Source: an uncultured Clostridia bacterium
GTDB lineage: Bacteria; Bacillota; Clostridia; Oscillospirales; Ruminococcaceae
Direction: 5' to 3'
DNA: 58,963 nt
Assembly (NCBI GenBank): GCA_944386805.1
Contig: CALXCO010000014.1
Location: 1 to 58,963 of the forward strand
Of this stretch, positions 7,434 through 16,345 are shown piece after piece. How positions within the stretch are numbered: position 1 is the first letter of the stretch; each line of letters starts with the position of its first letter. The notes below the pieces were generated by a model. That model saw nothing but the letters and a program-made list of their open reading frames with translations. It ran no database searches and had not been told where the DNA came from. Made by a program: the position numbers and the translations under genes.

Positions 7434-7470
7434 AAAAACCTCCTATGTTTTTTAACATGGGAGGTTTTAT
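7434..7470 (+). terminator. rho-independent terminator
   Basis: AAACCTCCTATGTT pairs with AACATGGGAGGTTT around a short T loop and is followed by TATTAG. It closes the protease/membrane-protein unit. Confidence 0.75.
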
Positions 7471-7491
7471 TAGTAAGCGTCAAATCAACTA

Positions 7492-7548
7492 CTTGGTCCG
7501 ACATTCTGGGGGAGCATACCAAGGTAGCAGCTTGTAAATCTCTTCTGG
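7492..7548 (-). pseudogene. possible IS66-type transposase tail fragment
   Basis: On the minus strand a stretch bounded by stops reads PEEIYKLLPWYAPPECRTK. The EEIYKLLPW part resembles the C-terminal end of IS66-family transposases. It is only 19 codons, so the call is tentative. It marks this intergenic stretch (7471-8446) as a graveyard of mobile elements. Confidence 0.3.
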
Positions 7549-7729
7549 CTAAGTAAAACCTGCGGAAACAGCATGTTTTTAAGAGCGGTCTCGATGATAT
7601 TGAGAATTACCGCACTGTTAGTATGTAAATGCTAATATATACTTGATTCAAAGCAGAGGAAAATGACAGCGAATATTTGGTTTCTGCCCTACAATAGAAT
7701 CAACGTTATTATTAGGAGGAAAAGAAAAG

Positions 7730-7970
7730 GTGTTAACTTCGGTGGATGTTTACAAAGAAATTCGTCGTCTGCAGCTGGAGAGCGTTACAAGCCAACGGTC
7801 AGAGAAAAAGTAGAGGGTATCTCCCGAAATACTGTCAAGAAATATTAGGTGGGCGATGCCACCCCTGGGACCGGAAAGAATACAGTAGAGAAGTTGCTGT
7901 CATGACTTCAGATGTAGTTCAGTTTATCTGGGCTATGTATGAGGATGACCGGGAGTATGTAAAAAAGTAG
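7730..7970 (+). pseudogene. IS21-family transposase (istA) 5' fragment, degraded
   Basis: Across three frames the sequence spells the start of an IS21-type IstA protein: LTSVDVYKEIRRLQLESVT (from GTG 7730), then GISRNTVKKY (the helix-turn-helix recognition region, about 7815-7846), then GGRCHPWDRKEYSREVAVM and VVQFI (about 7850-7925). At least two frameshifts and a stop (TAG 7968-7970) interrupt it, and the rest of istA and istB is missing. It is a dead insertion-sequence remnant. The ribosome site AGGAGGAAAAGAAAAG before 7730 survives. Confidence 0.7.
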
Positions 7971-8154
7971 CGGCACATAGGATGTTTTGCATTGCATTGG
8001 GTTCTCCCAAGTACATTCAGCTGAACTACATTTTTGACAAAAATCAGATAATCAAAAACGACAAACATTCTGTTTTGCTTTTACTTTTTTATTCAGTATA
8101 GCACAAAATAGCCTGTAAATCTTATATGATAGTAATTAATTTTGGGGTGACACC

Positions 8155-8360
8155 GTGAAAACATCGACTTGCAGTATATTTGTAAGGTAATTGAAAATCT
8201 TTCCGGAGTTCCGATTTGTATTTTTCAGGGAAATAACCTGTTGTTTTGCCACTCTGTCGTGCATCTCCAGAAAGACCCGATGGAAATTTACAGGTCGAAT
8301 GTTTCGCCCTGTTACAGTCATTTGTCTGTTTTGATAGTCACTAAATGTTGCGGAACTTGA
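8155..8360 (+). pseudogene. N-terminal fragment of an AraC-type regulator, frameshifted
   Basis: From GTG 8155 the first codons are out of frame by one base. Adding one A in the AAAA run gives MKNIDLQYICKVIENLSGVP and continues FQGNNLLFCHSVVHLQKDP to a stop at 8360. This resembles the sensory N-terminus found in many clostridial AraC regulators. No DNA-binding part remains, so it is a fossil regulator lying just upstream of an intact AraC gene. Confidence 0.4.
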
Positions 8361-8376
8361 GATGGAGTGGCTTTGA

Positions 8377-8405
8377 TTGACATATTTATCAAAAAGAGGT
8401 AAAAT
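8377..8405 (+). promoter_or_regulatory. promoter of the AraC-GH39 regulator
   Basis: TTGACA (8377-8382) and TAAAAT (8400-8405) are 17 nt apart, with the regulator ATG 42 nt further on. Confidence 0.7.
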
Positions 8406-8446
8406 ATAAAGTGAAATTTTAGAATCTTGTTGAGGCGGGTGAGAAA

Positions 8447-10798
8447 ATGAGCAGTTTCCGAAAAAATTATTCCATTCGGGTGTGGAACGAAAGCTGCCTG
8501 TTTGGAGATACCGCCGAGGTACATATTCTCTATATGGCGGCGGGCAGCTGTACCGTACAGCTGCAGGACCGCATGATTCCACTCAGCCGCGGAGAAGCTT
8601 TTATCATCAATTTCCATCAGCAGGCAGATGCCGAACTGTCACATGACGGTTTGCTGGCAGTTATTTCGCTGGAGTATTTTTCGCTGTGCCAGCTTGCAGG
8701 CGTGACCAGAGTACGCTTTACTTTGAGTAACCAGGACCCGGAAGGAAAATCGTATCAGCAACTGAAACGCCGGGTGGAAGGGCTGCTGCTTGCCTATACG
8801 GGTGGTGGGACCGGCCAGATTTTTGAAGAGCTGGGGGACTATTATGCGATGGTCCATCTGCTGTTTCAGCATTTTCTCGAACCTGAAACCGAATCTCAGT
8901 CGACCAGCAGAGTCGGGCAGCTGCTGGATATTTTACAGGAGAGCGAAGACCTGTCTTTGCAGGAACTCGCAGCCCGGATGTACCTGTCGCCGGCGGCAGT
9001 CTCCCGGCTGTTTCACAAGACGATGGGGGAAAATTTTTCCCAGTATAAAAAACGTGTCCGGCTGGAGCGGGTCAAGGACGAACTTCTCTCCGGTCAGAAA
9101 TCAGTTACCGCAATCGCGATGGAAGCAGGGTTTACCTCGTCTACCGTATTTAACCGGGATTTTAAGGAGACGTTCGGCGTAACACCCTCCCAGTACCGCA
9201 AGGAGTACCAGCATCCTGTAAATCAACAGCAGTCCGGTGATACCACCCTCCGGCAGGTTCAGCAGCTGCTGGAAGAAAAACGGGCCAGTGAGGCGGAAAA
9301 AAATCCCGTTCATCGGGTGGAAACGGATTTCAGAAACAGAACATTCTGGGAACCTGACCGCAGCCGGGTGCTGACGGTTGGACCTGCCCACCTGTTGCAG
9401 GGCGCCAATATGCAAAATCAGGTCCTCTTTCTGACACAGCGGCTGAATATCGAATACCTGCGGCTGTGGAGCCTGTTTTCAGAACAGATGCTCCAGGGAG
9501 ACGGAGTCGGGGATACCTTTCACTTTTCCAACCTGGACAGTGTGCTGGACTTTTGCGTCGACCACAAACTCAAGCTGCATTTTGACCTTGCGCCGCGGCG
9601 GGATTTTTCCCGCGCAAGCGAGGCCAGAGAAATCTACAGCCGGACATCCTCCAGACCGCAGAACTGGTTTCTGGTGCTGGACAAGTTCTTGCAGCATATC
9701 CGCCGCCGCTATACCGAGGAAGTCGCGGGCAGCTGGATTTATGAGTTCTCCTTTTTCCTGAATGACCATCCCTATTCAGATGAAGAAGGGGTAACTTTTA
9801 TTGATATCTGGAAACGGGGTTATACACTGGTCAAATCCATCCTGCCCAGGGCACGGGTGGCAGGTCCGGGACATATTTGTGGAAATCATGAGGAATCCGA
9901 TCGGTTAATCCGAAAGTTTATGTCCTATAACTGTCCGCCGGATATTTTTACGTCAGTCAATTATTCGTATTATTATTCCGGCAGCCTGGAGGATGAACCA
10001 ATCTTTATGAAAAAGCTGCAAAAGGTGGACGACCGAAACTTCCTGGTCGGACAGGTGCGGTCAATTCGAAGATTGCTGTCAGAGTATGGATTTCCGGGAG
10101 AATATTGGGTCACCGACTGGGGCATCAGTTTCGGGAACCGCAATTATATTCAGGACAGCTGTTTCAGAGCCAGTGCGATTTTGGACAGTCTGCTCAAGGC
10201 GCAGGAGTTTGCAGACTCTTTCAATATTTTTTCGGCCTCTGACCTTTTAAGTGCGTACGGCGATACCGGCAATGTCCTTTCCGGCAGCGGCGGTATTCTG
10301 TCCCAGACCGGTATCTGCAAGCCTGCCTATTATGCGTATCAGTTTCTGCGGCAGCTGGGCAAGTATCGGTTGTGTGAAACAGAACACTGTGTCATTACCG
10401 GAGAACGTGAGGAAAGTATCCAGATTCTCTGTTACAACTATAAGGCTTTGGGCCCTAAATATTTCCTGTTGGAGGAGGACGCTCACCGTCCCGATAATCT
10501 GGACAGTCTGTTTGTCGATCTGGAACCGCTGGAAATGGAAATCCATTTGACAAATCTTCCCGAAAGACCAGGCCCGTATTATATCCGGCAGAGGATTCTG
10601 AACGAAAAACAGGGCGGTGCTTTGGGTAAATGGGTGCGGCTGGGGTGTATTCTGAATCTGTCAAGGGATGATTTGGAGTTCTTGGAGCGTACTTCCGTGC
10701 CGGATGTGGTTTTGGAGCAGTGTGAGGCCGTAAATCAGGAATTGACATTGCGCTTTACAATGGAGCCAAATGAATTGCGGCTGATTATTATTTCATAG
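8447..10798 (+). CDS. AraC-family regulator fused to a GH39-like domain
   Basis: A 783-residue transcription factor of a kind frequent in Clostridia. An N-terminal cupin (about 1-140) is followed by a double helix-turn-helix AraC domain (about 158-255) with LSLQELAARMYLSPAAVSRL and the signature AGFTSSTVFNRDFKETFGVTP. A long C-terminal TIM-barrel region (about 300-783) resembles glycoside hydrolase family 39: LTVGPAHLLQG, NIEYLRLWSLF, VTDWGISFGNR. In such fusions the barrel is thought to sense a sugar rather than hydrolyse it (inference). The gene is cytoplasmic, with GAGGCGGGTGAG before the ATG. It lies directly upstream of the C-glycoside operon in the same orientation and is the most likely activator of it. 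Confidence 0.8.
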   Translation: MSSFRKNYSIRVWNESCLFGDTAEVHILYMAAGSCTVQLQDRMIPLSRGEAFIINFHQQADAELSHDGLLAVISLEYFSLCQLAGVTRVRFTLSNQDPEGKSYQQLKRRVEGLLLAYTGGGTGQIFEELGDYYAMVHLLFQHFLEPETESQSTSRVGQLLDILQESEDLSLQELAARMYLSPAAVSRLFHKTMGENFSQYKKRVRLERVKDELLSGQKSVTAIAMEAGFTSSTVFNRDFKETFGVTPSQYRKEYQHPVNQQQSGDTTLRQVQQLLEEKRASEAEKNPVHRVETDFRNRTFWEPDRSRVLTVGPAHLLQGANMQNQVLFLTQRLNIEYLRLWSLFSEQMLQGDGVGDTFHFSNLDSVLDFCVDHKLKLHFDLAPRRDFSRASEAREIYSRTSSRPQNWFLVLDKFLQHIRRRYTEEVAGSWIYEFSFFLNDHPYSDEEGVTFIDIWKRGYTLVKSILPRARVAGPGHICGNHEESDRLIRKFMSYNCPPDIFTSVNYSYYYSGSLEDEPIFMKKLQKVDDRNFLVGQVRSIRRLLSEYGFPGEYWVTDWGISFGNRNYIQDSCFRASAILDSLLKAQEFADSFNIFSASDLLSAYGDTGNVLSGSGGILSQTGICKPAYYAYQFLRQLGKYRLCETEHCVITGEREESIQILCYNYKALGPKYFLLEEDAHRPDNLDSLFVDLEPLEMEIHLTNLPERPGPYYIRQRILNEKQGGALGKWVRLGCILNLSRDDLEFLERTSVPDVVLEQCEAVNQELTLRFTMEPNELRLIIIS

Positions 10799-10825
10799 GT
10801 AAAAAGGACATTTTTGTACGTGAGC

Positions 10826-10863
10826 AAACCAGTCACTGGTGAAAACCGGTGGCTGGTTTTTTG
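10826..10863 (+). terminator. rho-independent terminator after the regulator
   Basis: AAACCAGTCACTGGT pairs with ACCGGTGGCTGGTTT around GAAA, then TTTTTT. It separates the regulator from the catabolic operon. Confidence 0.75.
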
Positions 10864-11187
10864 CTGTCTTCTGCGTCGAAAAATCGGGCAGGAAGGAAAA
10901 TATCGGGCAAACCAAATAGTTTTGAATCAGGAGAAGATCGTTTTTTATTCAGAATTGCAATTAACATATGGATATTATTTGCGCGCCGGTTTGCCGCAAA
11001 AAACATTTAGCAAAAACCGGTCAGAAAACAGGAAAAAAATGGGAAGTTTTTTGCAGGGTAAAAGTGTACAATAATTTTAAAAGAAATTCAAAAAACTCAT
11101 GAAGGTTTAACCATCTGCTGTAAAAAGAACGGAAATGAAATATGACAAAACAGTGACGGCTGTTGTCAGAAAGGAGGTACATCGATT
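10864..11187 (+). promoter_or_regulatory. upstream region of the C-glycoside operon
   Basis: No gene is supported. A TACAAT at 11067-11072 is a possible -10, without a good -35, as expected for an activator-dependent promoter. The regulator's binding site should lie in this 320 bp. AGAAAGGAGG (11169-11178) is the ribosome site of the first gene. Confidence 0.4.
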
Positions 11188-12060
11188 ATGTACCATTACG
11201 AAAAGAAAGGCCCAAAACGTGGAGTGTCTCTCTACAGTTATTCGGCGGAGTTCGGCTTTGAAAAAAATCTCGAAGACTGCTTCGAGGATGTCTGCGATAT
11301 GGGCGCCCATGGGATTGAAATTCTGGCCAATACCCATATCGAAAATTATCCCTGCCCGACGCAGGAATGGGTCGACAAATGGTTCGCGCTGCTGGATAAA
11401 TACCAGCTGGAACCGGTTGAATATGGCCATTGGGTCGACTCCCATATCTTGCAGGACCGGGAACTGACCACCGAAGAATCGGTCGAGTTCCTCAAACGGG
11501 ATATCCGGCTTGCTCACCGCCTCGGCTTCCGGATTCTGCGGACCAAAATGCCGGTTATCAACGGCGCGCTTGACCCGGTCACCAACTGGCGTGAGATTAT
11601 CAAAGGTGCGCTGCCTTTGGCAGAAGCACTGGGCATGGTGATGTGCCCGGAAATCCATACCCCGACCAACCTGAAAAATCAGATGGTCACCGATTACGTC
11701 GACTTTATCAGGGAAACTGGTACAAAAAACTTTGCACTGAATATCGATTTCAGCGTCTTCCGCAATAAGTTTAAAGAAGGGGAGTGGAGAAGCCCGACCT
11801 TCGTCCCGAATGAACCGGAAGATCTGATTCCGCTGCTGCCGTATGTCGCCTGCATCCACGCCAAATACTTCGATGTCGACGAAAACTTCCACGAGACGAC
11901 AATTCCCTATGAACGGATTCTGCATATCCTGATGGAACACGGCTGGGACGGCTACCTGCTCAGCGAGTACGAGGGCGCGGACAAATATGACCCCGGTTAT
12001 GAGGTCGGTCAGATGCTCCGCCGCCACCACATTATGATGAAAAATATTCTGGGAGATTGA
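11188..12060 (+). CDS. C-glycoside deglycosidase alpha subunit (DfgA/DgpC-like)
   Basis: A 290-residue TIM-barrel protein of the sugar phosphate isomerase/epimerase (AP endonuclease 2) superfamily. Candidate metal ligands are Glu155 and His157 (MCPEIHTPT), Asp187 (NIDFS), His224 (CIHAKYF) and Glu260 (LLSEYEG), matching the Mn-binding set of this fold. The next gene encodes the small beta subunit found only with C-deglycosidases. Together they should cleave the C-C bond between a 3-oxo-sugar and an aromatic aglycone, as DfgAB, DgpBC and CarBC do. The dehydrogenase that makes the 3-oxo sugar is probably 21048-22118. The ribosome site is strong, and the protein is cytoplasmic. Specificity for a given flavonoid cannot be read from sequence. 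Confidence 0.72.
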   Translation: MYHYEKKGPKRGVSLYSYSAEFGFEKNLEDCFEDVCDMGAHGIEILANTHIENYPCPTQEWVDKWFALLDKYQLEPVEYGHWVDSHILQDRELTTEESVEFLKRDIRLAHRLGFRILRTKMPVINGALDPVTNWREIIKGALPLAEALGMVMCPEIHTPTNLKNQMVTDYVDFIRETGTKNFALNIDFSVFRNKFKEGEWRSPTFVPNEPEDLIPLLPYVACIHAKYFDVDENFHETTIPYERILHILMEHGWDGYLLSEYEGADKYDPGYEVGQMLRRHHIMMKNILGD

Positions 12061-12073
12061 GGGGGAAAAGATC

Positions 12074-12514
12074 ATGGAAAAACAGGTTATCCAGTCGGTC
12101 GGTTTTCGGAATATCTGCCGGGACGGAAAGGTCGTCGGCTTTCAGCTCAAAATTCGCCTGCCGTATTACCGCGGCGTCTTCCTGAGCCAGATTAAACCCG
12201 GCAGTCTGACCATTGACGGTGAGGTCTTTACCAAAGATCAGATTATCTGGCGCATCGGCGGGGAGGATTACACCCCCGAACAGATGCGGGGTGACTGGAA
12301 GACACATTGGAATCCTCTTGAACCGGCAACGCTGATCGTACAGAAAGAGGGCGGCCTTGCGCAGGGGTATCACGATATCACCTATGGCTACTGTGTCACC
12401 CATTCGTATATGCCGCCTGAGATGGAAGCGGCGTCCGACCCCAATCAGCCGGAAGTCGTGTTTATGCCGGAGATGGGACATCATCTCAATCACAGACGTC
12501 TGCTGATTGTATAA
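12074..12514 (+). CDS. C-glycoside deglycosidase beta subunit (DfgB-like, DUF6379)
   Basis: A 146-residue protein of the family once called DUF6379, now known as the C-glycoside deglycosidase beta subunit. Recognisable family features are FRNICRDGKVVGFQLKIRLP, YYRGVFLSQI, LTIDGEVF, and the GGLAQGYHDI hairpin. It is a beta-sandwich without its own catalytic residues that packs on the alpha subunit and completes the active site. It follows the alpha gene by 13 nt, with GGGGGAAAAG before the ATG. The pairing of this rare small protein with the TIM-barrel neighbour is the main reason for calling the operon C-glycoside catabolism. An O-glycoside 3-oxo intermediate as substrate is the main alternative. 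Confidence 0.75.
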   Translation: MEKQVIQSVGFRNICRDGKVVGFQLKIRLPYYRGVFLSQIKPGSLTIDGEVFTKDQIIWRIGGEDYTPEQMRGDWKTHWNPLEPATLIVQKEGGLAQGYHDITYGYCVTHSYMPPEMEAASDPNQPEVVFMPEMGHHLNHRRLLIV

Positions 12515-12533
12515 ATTGGAGGGAATGAGTAAG

Positions 12534-13532
12534 ATGAAAAAACGCGCACAGGCGGAAAAAATTGGCGCTTCGGCGTCCGGCCCGGTTGTCGGTGGTTATA
12601 TCATCGGCGGTGGCATCAAGGCGATACCCCATAACCTGTCGCTGGATATCCGCCGCAACAAACTGATTTATGTATTGTTGGTTGTGGTCCTCGCGTTCTT
12701 TGCGGTGTTCAATTACGCCCCGATGGTCGGCTTGCTGATGGCTTTCGAGGACTTCTCTCCGGCTAAAGGCATTTTCGGGAGTGAATGGGTCGGATTTGAG
12801 AACTTCGTGACCTTCTTCTCCGGTCCGTATGCCGGACGTCTGATTCGCAATACCATTGCAATCGGCGTGCTGGATTTGATCGTAAACTTCCCGGCTCCGA
12901 TCATCTTTGCACTGCTGCTGAACGAAATCCATGAGAAATACTTCAAAAAGACCATCCAGACCATCAGCTATATGCCGTATTTTATCTCGGCAGTCGTCGC
13001 ATGCGGTCTGGTCATGGACTTCACCGAAGCAGGCGGCCCGATTTCGGTGCTGGTTGCCAGTCTGACCGGCGGTGAATCGGTCAACCTGATTAACCAGAAA
13101 CAGAACTTCTGGCTGATCTACGTACTGCAAAATATGTGGCAGGGCCTGGGCTACGGTTCGATTATCTACCTGTCCGCCCTCAGCTCGGTCGACCAGGAAC
13201 TGTACGAAGCGGCCCGTGTCGACGGCGCAAACAGATGGATGCAGCTGATTCACGTCACGATTCCCGGCATCTCGACGATGATTATCATGATGCTGATTCT
13301 GCGGATGGGCGCAGTCTTCTCGGTCGGCGCAGATAAAATCCTGCTGCTGTACAGCCCGGCAAACTATGAATACTCCGACGTCATCAATACATACGTCTAC
13401 CGAATGGGCATGACTCAGGCGGATTATGGCCTGTCAACGGCGGTCGGACTGTTCAACTCGATTATCGGTACCATCCTTCTGATGACCACCAATGCGATTA
13501 CCAAGAAGCTGACCGATACAGCGATGTTCTAA
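12534..13532 (+). CDS. ABC sugar transporter permease, LplB/UgpA type
   Basis: A 332-residue inner-membrane permease with about six transmembrane segments. After a hydrophilic N-terminus come LIYVLLVVVLAFFAVFNYAP, then FNYAPMVGLLMAFEDF, typical of LplB homologues. The EAA loop that touches the ATPase is YEAARVDGANRWMQLIHVTI. ATG 12534 is preferred: GGAGGG at 12518-12523 lies 10 nt upstream, whereas the in-frame ATG at 12525 and TTG at 12507 are too close to it or before it. It pairs with the next permease. No ATPase gene is in the window; such importers usually share a general MsmK-type ATPase encoded elsewhere. Confidence 0.88.
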   Translation: MKKRAQAEKIGASASGPVVGGYIIGGGIKAIPHNLSLDIRRNKLIYVLLVVVLAFFAVFNYAPMVGLLMAFEDFSPAKGIFGSEWVGFENFVTFFSGPYAGRLIRNTIAIGVLDLIVNFPAPIIFALLLNEIHEKYFKKTIQTISYMPYFISAVVACGLVMDFTEAGGPISVLVASLTGGESVNLINQKQNFWLIYVLQNMWQGLGYGSIIYLSALSSVDQELYEAARVDGANRWMQLIHVTIPGISTMIIMMLILRMGAVFSVGADKILLLYSPANYEYSDVINTYVYRMGMTQADYGLSTAVGLFNSIIGTILLMTTNAITKKLTDTAMF

Positions 13533-13544
13533 GGAGGAATAAAC

Positions 13545-14447
13545 GTGTACGAGAAAAAGTCAAAACTGAACAGGATGACCCCATCCCGTGCGGTCTTCCT
13601 TGTCATCGCGGTCATTATTCTGCTCGCCATCGCGGTGGTTTGCTTTATCCCGATCTGGCACGTCCTGATGGCGTCCATCAGCGACCCGACCCAGGTCAAC
13701 GTCTCCAAAGGTCTGATTATCGCGCCGCTTGAAAAGGTCGACCTGACCGCCTATTCGATGATTCTCTCCTATAAGACTCTGTGGAGCGGCTACCGCAACA
13801 CCATTATTTACATCGTCCTGTCCTGCGTGCTGACAGGTGTATTGACCGTCATTGCCGGGTTTGTCTTTTCCAGAAGCCGGTTTTATTACAGAAATACCTT
13901 TATGCTGATTATCTCCTTTACAATGCTTTTTAACGGCGGCATGATTCCTACCTACATGGTGATTCGCAACATCGGCATGGTGGATACTGTAGCGGCGATG
14001 GTCGTTCCCGGTGCACTGAGCGTCTTCAACATCATCCTGATGCGCACCTCGATGCAGGAAATCTCCGGTGCGTTGGAAGAAGCAGCCCGGCTGGACGGTG
14101 CAAACGACTTTGTCATCATGTTCCAGATTATCCTGCCGTTGTGCAAGGCGACCTTTGCAGTCATTATGCTGTTCACCATCGTCATGAAGTGGAACGACTA
14201 TATGTCCGCACTGCTCTACCTGCCGACCGAAACCGGACTCTATCCGTTGCAGATGGAGCTGCGCAAAATCCTCTTCCAGTCCAGCCAGGAGATCACCTCC
14301 TCGTCCAGTGTATCCAATGCGACCGTTTATGCCCGCAGCGTCGAATATGCGGCCATCATCGTTTCGACATTGCCGATTCTGCTGGTTTACCCCTTTGTTC
14401 AGAAGTACTTCGTCACCGGTATGACCATCGGTGCAGTCAAAGCGTAA
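13545..14447 (+). CDS. ABC sugar transporter permease, YtcP/UgpE type
   Basis: The second permease of the importer, 300 residues, starting at GTG 13545 behind AAGGAGG. About six membrane segments are visible. FIPIWHVLMASISDP follows the first, then the EAA loop LEEAARLDGANDFVIMFQII, and the usual C-terminus VQKYFVTGMTIGAVKA. It lies 12 nt behind its partner. It is close in sequence to the permease at 41035-41922 (same FIPIWHVLMAS and QKYFVTG blocks), so the two transport cassettes arose by duplication. Confidence 0.88.
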   Translation: MYEKKSKLNRMTPSRAVFLVIAVIILLAIAVVCFIPIWHVLMASISDPTQVNVSKGLIIAPLEKVDLTAYSMILSYKTLWSGYRNTIIYIVLSCVLTGVLTVIAGFVFSRSRFYYRNTFMLIISFTMLFNGGMIPTYMVIRNIGMVDTVAAMVVPGALSVFNIILMRTSMQEISGALEEAARLDGANDFVIMFQIILPLCKATFAVIMLFTIVMKWNDYMSALLYLPTETGLYPLQMELRKILFQSSQEITSSSSVSNATVYARSVEYAAIIVSTLPILLVYPFVQKYFVTGMTIGAVKA

Positions 14448-14539
14448 TCCCCCTTTATGGGAAAATCGTATCAAACAGTCAGTTTATACGGAAACGTATT
14501 TTGTATTTGAATCAGTCTGAATTTGAAAGGAGTTTCATT

Positions 14540-16240
14540 ATGAAATCGAAGAAATTATTGTCCGTCCTGCTCTGCACCGCTCTGCTGACCGCCGCATTCT
14601 CCGGATGTGGTCAAACCTCCAATGACAGCAGCTCCTCTGACAGCAGCTCCTCCGACAGCAGTGCTTCCACTGGCAGTTCCGATGCTGCTTCCACTACCGG
14701 TGAAGAAAGCAGCACGGATACCGGTGAACCTGAACCGCTCACCCTTCCGATTTCGGAAGACGGCGCAGAGCTGGATGTCTATGTCATGTACGGCGGTACG
14801 ATTATGAGTGACCTCAACGAAATTGCCGGTGTGAAAAAGGCAGAGGAAATGACCGGTGTGCATATCAACTGGATTCCGGTCAGCCTGGAAGAAGTCAACG
14901 ATAAAATGGGGATCATGCTTTCGTCCGGTGACTATCCGGATATCATTTATCCGGGTGTTCTGTATCCCGGCGGTGTGGAAGCCGGCATCGAGGAAGGCGT
15001 TATCTACCCCGATCACGATACCCTGATCCGGCAGTACATGCCCAACTATATGGCATACCTCGAATCCAATGAGGAAGGCCGCCGTGAGGCAACCGCCGAC
15101 AGCGGCAAGATGCTGGTTGTCAAGTGCATCATCGGTCAGGACTTTACCGCTGAATCGGAGGGTACTTATCAGGGCCTGGCTTACCGCAAGGACCTGCTGG
15201 AAGGCCTCGGCATTGACGAACCGACCACCGTCGACGAATGGCATGACGCACTGGTCGCCGCAAAAGAGTCCGGCATCGAATACCCGTTTATGCTGGAAGA
15301 AACCGGCGGTTCTCCTCTGTCGCTGGCATGGGGCGTTGTAACCGGCATGCCCAATGAAGACTATGTTCAGATGGATGGTGATACCGTTGTCGGTGCTCCG
15401 CTGCAGCCTGGCTTCTCTGAGTACATCGACACGATGGCACAGTGGTATGCGGAAGGCCTGATCGACCCCAACTTTACCTCCTTTAACTACTATCTGGATA
15501 CGCCCAGTTCGGTTGAAAACAACCAGCAGCTGCTGTATAGTATCATCCTGTCCGGCTTTACCGGCAATAACTATTATTCGATGAGAATGACCACCAATGA
15601 AAATGCGTATCTTCAGCCGATTGTCGCTCCGGTTATCAATGAGGGGGATACCGTCTATCAGAACGGAGAACGTGCCGTTGCAGGTGACATAATCTTTATC
15701 TCCACCTCCTGTGAAGACCCGGTCCTCGCGGCAAAATGGCTCGACTTCCAGTACTCCAAAGAGGGTGAGCTGCTCAACTGGTATGGTATCGAGGGTGAGT
15801 CCTATGTGTTGGACGAAAATGGTGAGCCTCAGATCTCTGATCAGATCCTGTCGGCTGCTGCACCTTCGGATGAGCTGCAAAAATATGCTTTGGACAGAGG
15901 TCAGTGCTGGCTGGGCAAGAACAACTGGCAGGCTGGCAATAAGCTCTCTGTCGCTACTTCCGGCAGCACCCAGCAGATGGATGCCGTTGCAGTCTGGAGT
16001 GCACCTGAGATTAACCTGTCGACTCCTTCCCGTGGATGGACACTGAATGAGGAAGAGGGCGATATTATCAATTCCGAGGGCACCGCTGTCACCACCCTGA
16101 TTCAGGAATATGTCATCAACCGTATCATCGGCGCCGATACCACGCCTTATGAGGAATTCAAAGAACAGCTCATCAGCTACGGCTATGAGGATGTTATCGC
16201 CGCTTACCAGGCAGCTTACGATCGTTATATGGCTCGTTGA
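14540..16240 (+). CDS. extracellular solute-binding lipoprotein of the first importer
   Basis: A 566-residue lipoprotein that captures the substrate for permeases 12534-14447. The signal peptide ends in the lipobox FSGC with Cys23. A Ser/Thr/Asp-rich linker (about 26-60) then leads to the large type-1 binding fold, starting at LTLPISEDGAELDVYVMY. ATG 14540 follows AAAGGAG; the frame is open further upstream but without a start signal. The binding protein is close to that at 38400-40037 (shared LPISEDGA and YPDI blocks). The large size fits LplA/YtcQ-type proteins that bind oligosaccharides or glycosides. Confidence 0.88.
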   Translation: MKSKKLLSVLLCTALLTAAFSGCGQTSNDSSSSDSSSSDSSASTGSSDAASTTGEESSTDTGEPEPLTLPISEDGAELDVYVMYGGTIMSDLNEIAGVKKAEEMTGVHINWIPVSLEEVNDKMGIMLSSGDYPDIIYPGVLYPGGVEAGIEEGVIYPDHDTLIRQYMPNYMAYLESNEEGRREATADSGKMLVVKCIIGQDFTAESEGTYQGLAYRKDLLEGLGIDEPTTVDEWHDALVAAKESGIEYPFMLEETGGSPLSLAWGVVTGMPNEDYVQMDGDTVVGAPLQPGFSEYIDTMAQWYAEGLIDPNFTSFNYYLDTPSSVENNQQLLYSIILSGFTGNNYYSMRMTTNENAYLQPIVAPVINEGDTVYQNGERAVAGDIIFISTSCEDPVLAAKWLDFQYSKEGELLNWYGIEGESYVLDENGEPQISDQILSAAAPSDELQKYALDRGQCWLGKNNWQAGNKLSVATSGSTQQMDAVAVWSAPEINLSTPSRGWTLNEEEGDIINSEGTAVTTLIQEYVINRIIGADTTPYEEFKEQLISYGYEDVIAAYQAAYDRYMAR

Positions 16241-16278
16241 TTGCATTCGCACAGCATATACAGTATTTTGAAATGGAT

Positions 16279-16309
16279 GGGGGCGGGGGATGTTCCTCCG
16301 CTCCCTTTT
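16279..16309 (+). promoter_or_regulatory. intercistronic hairpin after the binding-protein gene
   Basis: A GC-rich stem (GGGGCGGGGGA with TCCTCCGCTCCC) followed by TTTT sits inside the operon. Such partial terminators or 3' stabilisers raise binding-protein mRNA over the downstream enzymes. Confidence 0.55.
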
Positions 16310-16345
16310 GCAGTCTGTCACCGGACAGCGAAAGGAGCAGCTTTC

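Noticed and set aside
10814-11074. 86-codon plus-strand frame between regulator and operon
   Set aside because: It begins inside the terminator hairpin, has no ribosome site and no recognisable domain.
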